This document shows positions 14,740 through 23,045 of a stretch of 31,744 nt of DNA, piece by piece. Each line of letters begins with the position of its first letter. Position 1 is the first letter of the stretch. The stretch is taken from positions 1-31,744 of IMG/VR virus record IMGVR_UViG_3300027896_000142; one strand, given 5' to 3'. Source of the stretch: a virus. Both the position numbers and the translations under genes were made by a program. The notes beneath the pieces were generated by a model. The model had not been told where the DNA came from. It saw only the letters and a program-made list of their open reading frames with translations, and searched no databases.

Positions 14740-15972
14740 TTACGACCTTATGGCGGTGATGATGTAAGGGCTGAGGGTATTGGAGCCCTTGAACGGGGTC
14801 AGTGCGGAGTTCCAGATCGGCTGGCCGTTTACCCGGTAGATAAACCTGAAAGCCGTCTCGTCGGTCACGAACTGGACGTGTATGGAAGTGGCCATCTGCG
14901 CGCCGCCTTTGTCGATTAAGAGATACTCGGTCGGGTCACACAGAACGATGTCACCGGCTGCGCCCAGGGTCGGGCACTGCTCGATAGCGTAGGCAGGTCT
15001 GCCCATGATGCGCGGCTGTTCGCTGGGATTGGTCGGAGAGCCGGGCCAGCTAAACAGCGGGTAAAGAGCGCCGGCGGTGCCGATCGGGACACTGAGGGTT
15101 GCGAGCTGCTCTTCGCAGTCCTGGTTATAGAACCACACGGAGCGGGAGCGGGAAGCCGCCCACAGTCGCCTCCACATCTTGAGGATGTTCGAGGTTACGA
15201 TGGTTGTCGCGGCCTGGTTAGTCTCTTTGGTGATCGGAACGAGGGCCGGGTTGGATGCGTTGATCAGTCCGAGGGGTTTGCCCGCGCCGTCACCGTTGAT
15301 GATGGCGTCGTCCAGTTTGAAGGCCATTTCCAGCGGGAACCATTTGTTGATGTATCCCGTCAGGCCGACGGAGTCCTGGAGAAGTTCGTCAGTGGCATAG
15401 CACAGGCAGGCGAGCTTTTGAAGCTCAAGAGATATCTGCCTGATGCCCGGTTTGGATGAGGTAATAGTGCCGGCCTCGGCCATCCAGTAACCCCGGATGC
15501 CGCCCCAGCGGGAGCCGTCCACGCGGGACGTTTCGTTCACGGCCGGGATTTTAACGCCGTTGAAGTTGGGGCCGACGGGCTGTTTAGAGCACATGCCCGC
15601 CACGATTGAGGTTGTGTATACCTTGTCGATGATGTTGGGTATGAATTCCTGCGCGACTAAGAACCCGCCGTCTGACGGGATGGCTTCGCCGGCGCCGGTT
15701 GCTTTGGCGTTGGCGGCCAGGAGCCGCTTGTCAACGTCCCTGTGGTTGGTGCGGTAGGCTTTGGCGACAGCTCCGAGCTGTTCGCCGATGCCTTTCTCCC
15801 AGGGCTGATCACCTTCGTCTTTTATGATCTGGGTTACACCAGCGCCGGGGGTGAACTTGCGTTCTACGGTTTTTTCGTACTCAGCGATTATCTCTTCTTT
15901 GGCCTTGATAGTCGCTTCCTTGGCTGCCTCCGCAGCTTTGTCAGTGATTGTTTTCATTTCCTCATCGGTCAT
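14740..15972 (-). CDS. Major capsid protein, HK97 fold
   Basis: A 410-residue protein. The first 60 or so residues are a charged helical delta-like/scaffold domain (TDKAAEAAKEATIKAKEEII). The capsid body starts near AIPSDGGFLVAQEFIPNIID, a classic HK97-family 'GG.lvp.e....ii' entry. GYWMAEAGTITSSKP and the E-loop region follow, then KPLGLINA and the C-terminal A-domain (FRFIYRVNGQPIWNSALTPFKG). It forms the icosahedral shell. The protease gene lies just upstream, consistent with removal of the N-terminal segment. The family call is secure. Confidence 0.95.
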   Translation of the reverse strand: MTDEEMKTITDKAAEAAKEATIKAKEEIIAEYEKTVERKFTPGAGVTQIIKDEGDQPWEKGIGEQLGAVAKAYRTNHRDVDKRLLAANAKATGAGEAIPSDGGFLVAQEFIPNIIDKVYTTSIVAGMCSKQPVGPNFNGVKIPAVNETSRVDGSRWGGIRGYWMAEAGTITSSKPGIRQISLELQKLACLCYATDELLQDSVGLTGYINKWFPLEMAFKLDDAIINGDGAGKPLGLINASNPALVPITKETNQAATTIVTSNILKMWRRLWAASRSRSVWFYNQDCEEQLATLSVPIGTAGALYPLFSWPGSPTNPSEQPRIMGRPAYAIEQCPTLGAAGDIVLCDPTEYLLIDKGGAQMATSIHVQFVTDETAFRFIYRVNGQPIWNSALTPFKGSNTLSPYIITAIRS

Positions 15973-15984
15973 GAGATTTGCCTC

Positions 15985-17595
15985 CTATATATAATGTTTA
16001 GCGATTTCGCGCGCTATGATTTGCGCGATCTGAACCTTATCGTTAACCGAGATGTCGCTCTCGGGTTCGCGCTTGGTCATTTCGACGACCTTATTCATTA
16101 AGTCGTCGGCCCTCTGTTTGTTTTCTTTGCTCATAGAGTCGGCCTGGTTTAAGAGCGTAAGAATATAATCGAACTCGTCTTCCAGTTCCTTTTGTGAGAC
16201 TTTCTTGGGGCCGTGGAGATTGTTTTCAATGGCCTCTTCCAAAGACTCAAACATGGCCTCGTCCATCTTTAAGTCAGAGATGCCCACGCGGGTCTCCACG
16301 AATAACTCAACCTGTTTGGTATGGTCCTTGATCCACTTCTCAGCTTTGGCCTTCGTCCAGTCGTGGTCTTTGGTGTCAAATATATAAGTAATTACCTTTT
16401 TACAATCCACACAATACAGCCCTGAAATGCCGTCCTTTTTAGAGATGGCGATAGTACGGATTTTATGATCGGTGTGTTTGCCCTCTTCGCCTGGGACGGG
16501 AATTCTTATAGTGTTGTCGGTGACCTCGGTCTTCGTCACCTTTTCTTCTTCATCAACAAAGACAATCTCCGCGTTGGCTATGTCCTCGATTAGCTGATTG
16601 ATTACCGAGTCCGCCGACTTGCCCCGCATGGCCATCATGGCGTCCTGGTTGCACGGCACTATGACGTGGGAGATTTCCAGTAATTGATTCTTGGTGTACG
16701 TTATGGCCGGGTCATTCTTTCCTTTACCTATCTTATATTCGATGGGGTTAAAACCCACTGAAAACGCGGCCATGCCTTTTGACGCGAGGTTAAAAGCCCA
16801 GTCCGCCTCTTCGTTGCCTTGGTTGATGTAATATTTGGGTTTAGCGAACAGCCCCTGATCAGTGACGGTCAGTTGCAGCCATTCGCCGATCTGCTTCCTT
16901 AAATCAGAGTAATCATGCGAGCTTACCATGACGGGGCGTTTCATGAAAGCTGTAAGAAACTCGTTGTCCCATGAGGACGGTAAAATAACTTCTTTCGATA
17001 TGTCCATTGAGCCGGTAGACATCGGGATTAGCATTTCGATAGTGCCATCCTCTACGTCTACGCTCTTGACCTCCGGCCTGAATGTTTTATATTTAGTATT
17101 CATACTCTTCTCCTGTTGGGCCGCGCAGAGTTCTTCAAACTTGGCCAGCGCTTCATCGGGGTGCTCTCGTAGGTAGACTTCCAATTTATCGGCCACGTTG
17201 GTGTGCGCGTCGTCGTAAGTCATCCCCCCGGACATGGCGATTCTTTCACTCAATTCATGGCACATGACGAATAGGACTTCTCCTGAGTTGATATCGAAGT
17301 CGATCCATACTTCATTAGCCGGTATCCAGTCATATACAAGGTCATGCCCGCCCTCGGTGTAATCTATCCAAATGTTGTCCCTGACGTACTGGCCATCAAT
17401 AAGGTAGATTGACACAACACCGGGCGCGTTAAGCGGGAGTTTTAACATAGTATTAACAGTCGGATCGTTAGGTTTAACATCGGCGGCGGGTTTTGGATCA
17501 CTTGCTACGAGGGAATCGTCTTTAGTTAAACCCCTGCGCTTCCGCATGTATTCCTTCATGTATTCGTTTCGCTCTTCTTTGGTTTTGAATGACAT
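15985..17595 (-). CDS. Prohead protease with extra N-terminal HE-motif domain
   Basis: A 536-residue protein, about twice the family's usual 200-250. Domain 1 (about 50-165) contains NEVWIDFD (95-101), VMCHELSERIAMSGGMTYDDAH (His113, Glu114 and His131) and VADKLE, a HExxx-type helix that may bind metal. Domain 2 (about 165-325) is an HK97-type U35 protease with VSSHDYS (His227) and GMAAFSVGF (Ser279) at the catalytic positions. Domain 3 (about 340-430) carries a CVDC knuckle, and the C-terminus is helical. Maturation cleavage of capsid protein is the known role of domain 2. The function of the N-terminal domain is unknown. MNTKYK near residue 165 could be an internal start giving a protease-only form. 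Confidence 0.88.
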   Translation of the reverse strand: MSFKTKEERNEYMKEYMRKRRGLTKDDSLVASDPKPAADVKPNDPTVNTMLKLPLNAPGVVSIYLIDGQYVRDNIWIDYTEGGHDLVYDWIPANEVWIDFDINSGEVLFVMCHELSERIAMSGGMTYDDAHTNVADKLEVYLREHPDEALAKFEELCAAQQEKSMNTKYKTFRPEVKSVDVEDGTIEMLIPMSTGSMDISKEVILPSSWDNEFLTAFMKRPVMVSSHDYSDLRKQIGEWLQLTVTDQGLFAKPKYYINQGNEEADWAFNLASKGMAAFSVGFNPIEYKIGKGKNDPAITYTKNQLLEISHVIVPCNQDAMMAMRGKSADSVINQLIEDIANAEIVFVDEEEKVTKTEVTDNTIRIPVPGEEGKHTDHKIRTIAISKKDGISGLYCVDCKKVITYIFDTKDHDWTKAKAEKWIKDHTKQVELFVETRVGISDLKMDEAMFESLEEAIENNLHGPKKVSQKELEDEFDYILTLLNQADSMSKENKQRADDLMNKVVEMTKREPESDISVNDKVQIAQIIAREIAKHYI

Positions 17596-17617
17596 TGTTA
17601 GACCTCTTTGTTATAAT
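17589..17617 (+). promoter_or_regulatory. Sigma70-like promoter for the plus-strand gene
   Basis: ATGACA (17589-17594, one mismatch to TTGACA), a 17-bp spacer, then a perfect TATAAT (17612-17617). The predicted start near 17624 gives a short leader containing GGAGGG before the ATG at 17638. It overlaps the start of the protease gene on the other strand. Confidence 0.82.
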
Positions 17618-17637
17618 AGAAGTGGAGGGATTAAGAA

Positions 17638-17871
17638 ATGCACACTGTTAATGCAATCCAAACGCCGCAAATGATTGATACGGCGCGTCAACTTGAGAAG
17701 CTATCTGGTCATACTGTTTTAATTGAAGGGGACGATAATCCTGATTATGCTTGGGCGAAAATGACAAATAGCAGCGGACGATATGTTTCAGTTATATTCC
17801 CTGTAGACTGGCTATCACGCCCGGTTGCAATCTATAGTGAATTACTAAGAGTACTCGAACAAACAAATTAA
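17638..17871 (+). CDS. Plus-strand single gene (moron-like), unknown function
   Basis: A 77-residue protein and the only gene I accept on the plus strand. It starts MHTVNAIQTPQMIDTARQLE; mid-protein VLIEGDDNPDYAWAKMTN leads to SGRYVSVIFPVDWLSRPV, and the C-terminus is helical. It reads as a small alpha/beta protein. It has its own near-consensus promoter and a GGAGGG site, and it is convergent with the portal gene (4-nt overlap at the ends). An independently promoted gene opposing the late operon is the hallmark of a moron, often expressed from the prophage and affecting the host. No terminator is seen at its end. Confidence 0.75.
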   Translation: MHTVNAIQTPQMIDTARQLEKLSGHTVLIEGDDNPDYAWAKMTNSSGRYVSVIFPVDWLSRPVAIYSELLRVLEQTN

Positions 17872-19820
17872 ACTACGGGCAACCACACGCAACGACAATC
17901 CGGGTGAAGGATGCCGATAGCCTCGGCATCGTCGATTGATTCAACATCCCCATTCATATCATCGCAGTCACCGCAGACTCTATCATCAAGCGCCGTGTAG
18001 AATTCCGCCTCTTTGCAGTCAGCGTCTTTGTAACCCTCAAGGTTCCCCTGGTTACTGGCCATCATAATCTCCGTCCGGGCGATTCTCTCCGCCCTGACCG
18101 GCCCGAACTGGTCAGCCAGCCTTGCCGCAATCTGGTCTATCGATTCGCCCTTGGCAAAACCCTCAGCCAGCGCGGCGCTTAATTCGGCTTCCAAAGTGGC
18201 CCCGATCTCTTCTGCCGCCCAGCCTAACCGCGTCTTTAACCACTTCAAAGAGCGTTTATTCAGTACACCGAAGTCTTTACACTTGTGCGGTTTGGGCTGT
18301 ATGAGTTCTATACCCATTTTATAAGCCGCCAGCATGGCGTTAGACATAGACGGCTTAGCAGCTTCTTTATAGGCGCTCTTGAAGGCTGTTTTGTCTAATA
18401 GTTTGACGTTCTTTGAAGGGTTGGCGTGGAATTTATGCAGGGCTTCGTTCTTTTGGTGGGAGAACATTTTATTCAAATCAGTCTTAAAAGCCGCTTCATA
18501 ATGCTCGGCTCCCGTGACATACGTCCTCCAGTGGGACTCTTTAGCGTCCTCGCTCCACACCTTGCGCTTTGCAGGGTTTTTATCAGGCGCTGTAGTCAAG
18601 TTAGCATCTGTCGGCGCGTTATCTTCTGGCGAGCTGGAACCAAACGGACTGGCCGGGGCTGAGAAGTAAACATCACCCCTGTCGGGATCGTCATCATAGC
18701 CCAGCATTTCGCGGCCTTCGTTACGCGTTATCAGTCCGCCCTTAAAAGCATTGACCGCATTAGTGGTGGCCATCGCCTCGTCCTCAGGGACGGGGTTGTC
18801 GAAGTCCAGGTACAGCCCCTCTTCAAACAGAGGGCAAAGGTTTTCATTCAGGGCTTCGCGGATGTCCACACACTCAGGGACGATGGCGTTTTGCATAAAT
18901 GAGTAATTGGCCGTCTCCGCAACCGCTTTATTCGCGTGCTCGGTGATTCCTAAGACAGAACCGGGCACCTGCATAACTGCCAATATAAGGTCGCGGGTGT
19001 TTTGGCGTAACCCCTTGAAGTCCATGTCGATGTTGGTCTGGGCGATTGCGTTGGCCTTGCCTCCCCACAGGAAGGCCGTTTTGCCCCTGTTGCGGAAGCC
19101 CTTGTGTCGCTCTTCCCATTCCATCATGAGTTCTTTACGAGTCTCAGGATTCGGCATGTCGTTCGCCGGGTATTCGATCACGAATCCCGGAGTCGCATCA
19201 TTGAAAAATAGCTTCTGCTGATAGGCTGCAGCGTAGCGCTCAGAGTCAAGGTCTATTCCTATTGCTTTGGCTGGTGAAACACCACGGTAAGGGTTGGCCG
19301 GGTCGGGGTTGAATATCTGAATGATCTCTTTGATTGAGAAGTCCTGTTTAAACGCGCCCCTTTCGTATCGGTATCCCGCTATGTAATCAGTTGAAGAGGG
19401 TATGACCTGCATGTATTGAGGGGGCGCCAGCCATAGTTCAGCGGGTTGCTTGCCGCGGTTAAAGTTGACGTTCCAAAATGACTCACCCACTAAGTCTTTG
19501 TACTGCTGGTGGAGATAGATAAACTGATAGGACGTGTAAAAGGGATTTATATAATGTAAGAGGTCAAGGATCGGGTGCTTTTCGATTTCGTTTTCATGGT
19601 CGGCGCCGTCGTAAAGCCTCCACCTTGAACAGACCTTGGCCACGGCAGCCGCCCGGACTCTCGCGCACACGTAAAGCCATCCGATTTGACTGTACGCCTG
19701 GAGATATTGGTTAGTCCCCCATGCGGCGGGTATGTTCATTTCATAATATTCAGAGCCGCCGAATTTATAAGGGGATATTAACTTCCTGAAGCCTTCGCCT
19801 ATTTTAGTAAAAATACTCAT
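17868..19820 (-). CDS. Portal protein fused to MuF-like domain
   Basis: A 650-residue protein. The N-terminal two-thirds match the HK97-type portal (QIGWLYVCARVRAAAVAKV, WLAPPQYMQVIP, YRGVSPAKAIGIDLDSE near residue 180, VPGSVLGITEHANKAVAE). The C-terminus (576-650) is MuF-like: RAERIARTEIMMASNQG, then DDRVCGDCDDMNG (CxxC near 616-619) and HPDCRCVWLPVV. A Pro/Asp-rich linker near 390-425 separates the two. Portal and minor head protein are usually separate genes; here they are one reading frame. The portal forms the dodecameric ring for DNA passage and terminase docking. The end overlaps the convergent plus-strand gene by 4 nt. Confidence 0.92.
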   Translation of the reverse strand: MSIFTKIGEGFRKLISPYKFGGSEYYEMNIPAAWGTNQYLQAYSQIGWLYVCARVRAAAVAKVCSRWRLYDGADHENEIEKHPILDLLHYINPFYTSYQFIYLHQQYKDLVGESFWNVNFNRGKQPAELWLAPPQYMQVIPSSTDYIAGYRYERGAFKQDFSIKEIIQIFNPDPANPYRGVSPAKAIGIDLDSERYAAAYQQKLFFNDATPGFVIEYPANDMPNPETRKELMMEWEERHKGFRNRGKTAFLWGGKANAIAQTNIDMDFKGLRQNTRDLILAVMQVPGSVLGITEHANKAVAETANYSFMQNAIVPECVDIREALNENLCPLFEEGLYLDFDNPVPEDEAMATTNAVNAFKGGLITRNEGREMLGYDDDPDRGDVYFSAPASPFGSSSPEDNAPTDANLTTAPDKNPAKRKVWSEDAKESHWRTYVTGAEHYEAAFKTDLNKMFSHQKNEALHKFHANPSKNVKLLDKTAFKSAYKEAAKPSMSNAMLAAYKMGIELIQPKPHKCKDFGVLNKRSLKWLKTRLGWAAEEIGATLEAELSAALAEGFAKGESIDQIAARLADQFGPVRAERIARTEIMMASNQGNLEGYKDADCKEAEFYTALDDRVCGDCDDMNGDVESIDDAEAIGILHPDCRCVWLPVV

Positions 19821-19826
19821 ATCTAC

Positions 19827-21107
19827 CTACGCAAAATCAAATCCGTAATTCCGCTGTTGAATTATCATTAACTCGGTCAGCGCCCACACCATAGCGTCAA
19901 GTCTGTTCGGAGAGTCTTTTGTTTCCCCTGGTATCCACATGGTTAGTTCCTCTTCCAGTAAAGGGAAGTCACCCAGTAAATGACATCTGCCCTGTTCAAA
20001 TAACGCCACAACCGGCTCGGCGCGTACTGCCTTGCCCCGGGTCGCCTGGACATCTTTATAAGATACTGTTAATCCTCTTGACTTGGCGGCCTGGTCGATA
20101 ATGTTCTTTACCATATCGCCGCCGTAGTTCTTTTCCCCGATCACCCTGTCCGCGCAGTAAAAGTCATACGCTTTAATGACAGCGCCCGCCCATATATCAG
20201 GGCCAGCTTTTAATGAATCATCCGCAATAACATAACCGTGGAGCTTGCCTTCAATGGTCGCTATGCCTGCGGTGACAATTCCCGCTTCTGTGGCGCCGCC
20301 GGGCGGGTCTACCCCGACAACTACTCGCTTTAAGTCCGGCAGTTCGGTTACCCGCGTCCTGTCTAAGAGTGCCCGCGTCCACAATGCACCGGGCACATCC
20401 TCTAAATCCTCGGCTAAGATTTCCTGCCGATAAGATATCGAGGACATATCGCCCGCTATTTCGTCGAGAGCCTCTTTTGAAATGACCGGGTTATCCAAAC
20501 TGGTGAAGTGAAAGACCTCCCAGCGGGGCTGTTCGCCCTTCGCTTCGGCGGCCTTCTGTTTTAGCTCAGCCGTCTTATAAAGCTTGGCTGCGTGCCGTGG
20601 GTCTCTGGCCTTGGTAACTGACCGGCTGTGCAGTGAAGGCGGTGTATAAATAAAGATCGCGTCCCCGTTATTATCCAGTAACATCGGGGCGCCGACCACT
20701 TCCCAGGCTTCCTCATTCATGAGTTGATATTCGTCAAGAATCAGGAGGTCGGCATAGTCTCCGCGAAGAGTGTCACTATTCCATGCGGTTTTAGCGCGGA
20801 TGCGTTGCTTGGTGCCGGGTAGCTCTATGCTGTGTATAGTTTCATTTTTAACAAAGATATTAGCGTCAACCGCATCACTTAGCGCCCGCTTAACCTCGAA
20901 CCAAAAGGCCGCGATCTGATCCTCTGTCGGGGAAGCGTACAGCACGCGCCGGCCAGCTAAAAATGCCTTGACCGCTAAAAGTGCGGCGCCTGTGGTCTTC
21001 CCGCCGCGTCGGCCCGCGCGGACAACTTTGCGTTTAGCGGGTGAATCAATAAACTTCTGTTGAATAGGATGCGGCTGTCGAAGTTTAACCTTGACTGCCG
21101 TTTTCAT
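19827..21107 (-). CDS. terL: Terminase large subunit
   Basis: A 426-residue protein. The ATPase domain has Walker A GRRGGKT (32-38) and Walker B LLILDE (121-126), with IFIYTPP as the coupling motif near 151-157. The nuclease domain has VVVGVDPPG (Asp267), GEKNYGG (Glu325) and RLDAMVWALTEL (Asp404), the three acidic positions of the RNase-H-like fold. It packages DNA into the prohead through the portal. It overlaps the small subunit gene by 23 nt. All key residues are present. Confidence 0.96.
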   Translation of the reverse strand: MKTAVKVKLRQPHPIQQKFIDSPAKRKVVRAGRRGGKTTGAALLAVKAFLAGRRVLYASPTEDQIAAFWFEVKRALSDAVDANIFVKNETIHSIELPGTKQRIRAKTAWNSDTLRGDYADLLILDEYQLMNEEAWEVVGAPMLLDNNGDAIFIYTPPSLHSRSVTKARDPRHAAKLYKTAELKQKAAEAKGEQPRWEVFHFTSLDNPVISKEALDEIAGDMSSISYRQEILAEDLEDVPGALWTRALLDRTRVTELPDLKRVVVGVDPPGGATEAGIVTAGIATIEGKLHGYVIADDSLKAGPDIWAGAVIKAYDFYCADRVIGEKNYGGDMVKNIIDQAAKSRGLTVSYKDVQATRGKAVRAEPVVALFEQGRCHLLGDFPLLEEELTMWIPGETKDSPNRLDAMVWALTELMIIQQRNYGFDFA

Positions 21108-21498
21108 ACTCTACCGTGATCTTGACTTCTTTATCCTGGTCAGTGTTCTCACCAAAGGCCAGTTTACCCACCTTTTGAAAGTTGGCCAGGGCCACAGCTA
21201 TGTCTTTGGCCGGCTTCCGCGCTTTGATATCCTCTGCCACTAACCCATAACCAGCCCTTGCGAGCTTTAACGAGTCCGAATCAAACTGAGCGATATCAGT
21301 GGCCATTTCAGAGGAGCGCTTTTCTGTGGCCTGCTTGGTGGTCGTGACTCTCCAGAGCTTCCTTTGTTCTACCCAGTTCTCCCGCTTGGCATGGGTTTTG
21401 AGCTGGCGCTCCCCTATCTTAAAGTCCCCTGCAATATCGGCCAGTGACTTATTACTTGTGACGTATGCTGTTTTAACTAATTCCCAGTCTGTTCTCAT
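21085..21498 (-). CDS. terS: Terminase small subunit
   Basis: A 137-residue protein directly upstream of terL. An N-terminal helix-turn-helix (TDWELVKTAYVTSNKSLADIAGDFKIGERQLKTHA) matches small terminases that bind the packaging site. A central helical oligomerisation region and an acidic C-terminus (TDQDKEVKITVEYENGSQG) follow. The start lacks a strong Shine-Dalgarno, but TGCACCAT occurs twice just upstream, once covering the ATG. The order and the HTH make the call good. Confidence 0.85.
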   Translation of the reverse strand: MRTDWELVKTAYVTSNKSLADIAGDFKIGERQLKTHAKRENWVEQRKLWRVTTTKQATEKRSSEMATDIAQFDSDSLKLARAGYGLVAEDIKARKPAKDIAVALANFQKVGKLAFGENTDQDKEVKITVEYENGSQG

Positions 21499-21582
21499 GG
21501 TGCAATTAAAGTGTATTCCTGTATTTATTTTATGGTGCAGTTTGCGGTTCGGCTGTTTTGCCCGTGAAATTCTGCCAGCGGG

Positions 21583-21972
21583 CTATATAAATTCATCCGC
21601 TGAAGGGATATAACAGCCTTCTTCGGCTGCCCATCTCATTATCTGTTCTATGTAATCAGTAAATTCTGCGGTGCTGAGTTTTGTAGTGCTGCGCACCGTT
21701 ACCAGTCCTGAGTCCTCATGGAGTTTCAGGAACTTAAATTTTAAGGCTTCGTGCATTTCTTCTGAGCTATACCCGAAGTGATTACCCAGTATCTCAATGA
21801 TAACGCCCCAGTAGTACCTATTCTGGCTAAGTGTTCGGTTGTGCCTTTCCTTTTGAAGGATTAACTCTATCCGTTTACCTTCAAGGCTGGCCAGATAGAC
21901 AAGGTATTTTTCAGGTGAATCGAATCGAATGTGTCCCTTTTTTATTTCCCCGTGAAATACAAAACTGTTCAA
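21583..21972 (-). CDS. NinB-like recombination protein
   Basis: A 129-residue protein. RTLSQNRYYWGVIIEILGNHFGYSSEEMHEALKF is the diagnostic stretch of the NinB/Orf family: 'R..sQNryyWg.i...a...G.s.eemHe.lK'. It is followed by KLSTAEFTDYIEQIMRWAAEEG, also typical. The lambda homologue binds single-stranded DNA and assists RecBCD-independent recombination. It overlaps the HNH gene by 4 nt (ATGA). The 84-nt gap to terS holds no gene. Confidence 0.8.
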   Translation of the reverse strand: MNSFVFHGEIKKGHIRFDSPEKYLVYLASLEGKRIELILQKERHNRTLSQNRYYWGVIIEILGNHFGYSSEEMHEALKFKFLKLHEDSGLVTVRSTTKLSTAEFTDYIEQIMRWAAEEGCYIPSADEFI

Positions 21973-22667
21973 ACGCTTATCATTTCAAGTTGTTTATTCA
22001 TAAAGGCCAATATTGCCTTCCCTGCATAAGTCCCGCTGTGCTTTATATCGCATTCTTTGCAAAGCGTCCGGCCATTCGATAGTTCAAATCTCAAATCAGG
22101 GAATAATGAGAATGGTTTAATATGATCGGCTACTAACCTTCCGCCGCGAATGTGGCATATCTGGCAAGTGTAATTATCCCGTTCAAATACTGCCCTGCGC
22201 CACTGTTTCATTTCAAGCGAGTTTCTAATCTGAGAGTTTATCGCTGTTTTCCCGTCCTGCCAGTTCCAATGTTTAGCACCTCGCAAATTCGGCTGAGGTT
22301 TCCCCTTAAACGCTAAACCCATCTTACGGCTTACCTCTTCCCTGTTTTCAACGAAGTGCTTTATGGGTTTCCCCTTCTTAGCCAGTGATAACGCTTTCCG
22401 ATGCTCAATGGTTAAGGGATTGCCCTTTCTTGCTTGACTGATTTTATCCCGAACCCCTTGAGTCCTCGGTATGCCCTTCATGGCAGAGGGGTGGCCAGCA
22501 CGCCCTAACGCCAAGCCCTGTAATTGTTTATCTGTTGCCTTTTTCCCAATCAGAGTTTTGCCATAACAAACGCTACTACAATATAACTGGTTACGTGTTG
22601 CGCAATCCTTAATAGCATTGAATTGCTTACCGCATACCAGGCAATTCTTGTAACGTGCTGTCCTCAC
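21969..22667 (-). CDS. HNH homing-type endonuclease with zinc finger and NUMOD repeats
   Basis: A 232-residue protein with a GTG start. The N-terminal CLVCGKQF...CSSVC looks like a zinc finger. Three NUMOD3-like segments follow (GHPSAMKGIPRTQ, ARKGNPLTIEHRKALS, AFKGKPQPNLRGAKH). The C-terminal HNH domain has W-RRAVFERDNYTCQICHI, VADHIKPFSLFPDLRFELSN and TLCKECDIKHSG. This is the standard structure of free-standing phage homing endonucleases. It sits inside a broken ParB-like gene, so it probably entered by homing. Confidence 0.92.
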   Translation of the reverse strand: MRTARYKNCLVCGKQFNAIKDCATRNQLYCSSVCYGKTLIGKKATDKQLQGLALGRAGHPSAMKGIPRTQGVRDKISQARKGNPLTIEHRKALSLAKKGKPIKHFVENREEVSRKMGLAFKGKPQPNLRGAKHWNWQDGKTAINSQIRNSLEMKQWRRAVFERDNYTCQICHIRGGRLVADHIKPFSLFPDLRFELSNGRTLCKECDIKHSGTYAGKAILAFMNKQLEMISV

Positions 22668-22669
22668 AC

Positions 22670-22888
22670 CTAATTATAATCCCAATCACCATAAATATCA
22701 AGATGGCCGCCGATCAGGACGTTGCCGCGCTTGTTTAATATAAGCGGCTCCACCATGTCGAACTCGGTGATCGACTTCCTGAGTTTCTCATACTCGGGAT
22801 CACCGGGCTTTAAGTCTTTGCGGGGATTGTACGGCGCGGGATTTATTTTGTTTATGGCTATAGTTTCAAGTTTCAAAACGGCCACCAT
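22670..22888 (-). pseudogene. Truncated ParB-like N-terminal domain
   Basis: A 72-residue remnant. KLETIAINKINPAPYNPRKD and EKLRKSITEFDMVEPLILNK then VLIGGH match the ParB/sulfiredoxin-like N-terminal domain (motifs 'pyNPR', 'l..Si..fG...Pi.v' and 'viaGh'). The family continues GHqRl.a, but here the frame diverges immediately after GGH and stops within 11 codons, exactly where the HNH gene begins. It is read as an interrupted or decayed gene, with the remainder absent downstream. The start has no clear Shine-Dalgarno. Confidence 0.75.
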
Positions 22889-22969
22889 GGGGAATTAAGA
22901 CGTAAAATAGCGGTTAGTTCCAAAAGAATAAACAGATAGATTAAAAATAGTTGGAGGTTGTACATCGAA

Positions 22970-23045
22970 TGGTAGCAGGGACAGGATTTGAACCTGTGAC
23001 CTCGTGGTTATGGGCCACGCGAGCTGCCATCTGCTCTACCCTGCG
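22970..23045 (-). tRNA. tRNA-fMet (anticodon CAT), initiator type, CCA encoded
   Basis: A 76-nt cloverleaf: acceptor CGCAGGG/CCCTGC with position 1 C facing position 72 T (unpaired), D-stem GAGC/GCTC, anticodon stem CGTGG/CCACG, loop CCCATAA, T-stem ACAGG/CCTGT with TTCAAAT, then A-CCA. The 1:72 mismatch and purine-11/pyrimidine-24 pair are bacterial initiator features. Only two of the three usual G-C pairs at 29-31/39-41 are present. It reads minus strand, just after a GC-rich non-coding stretch. Confidence 0.93.
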
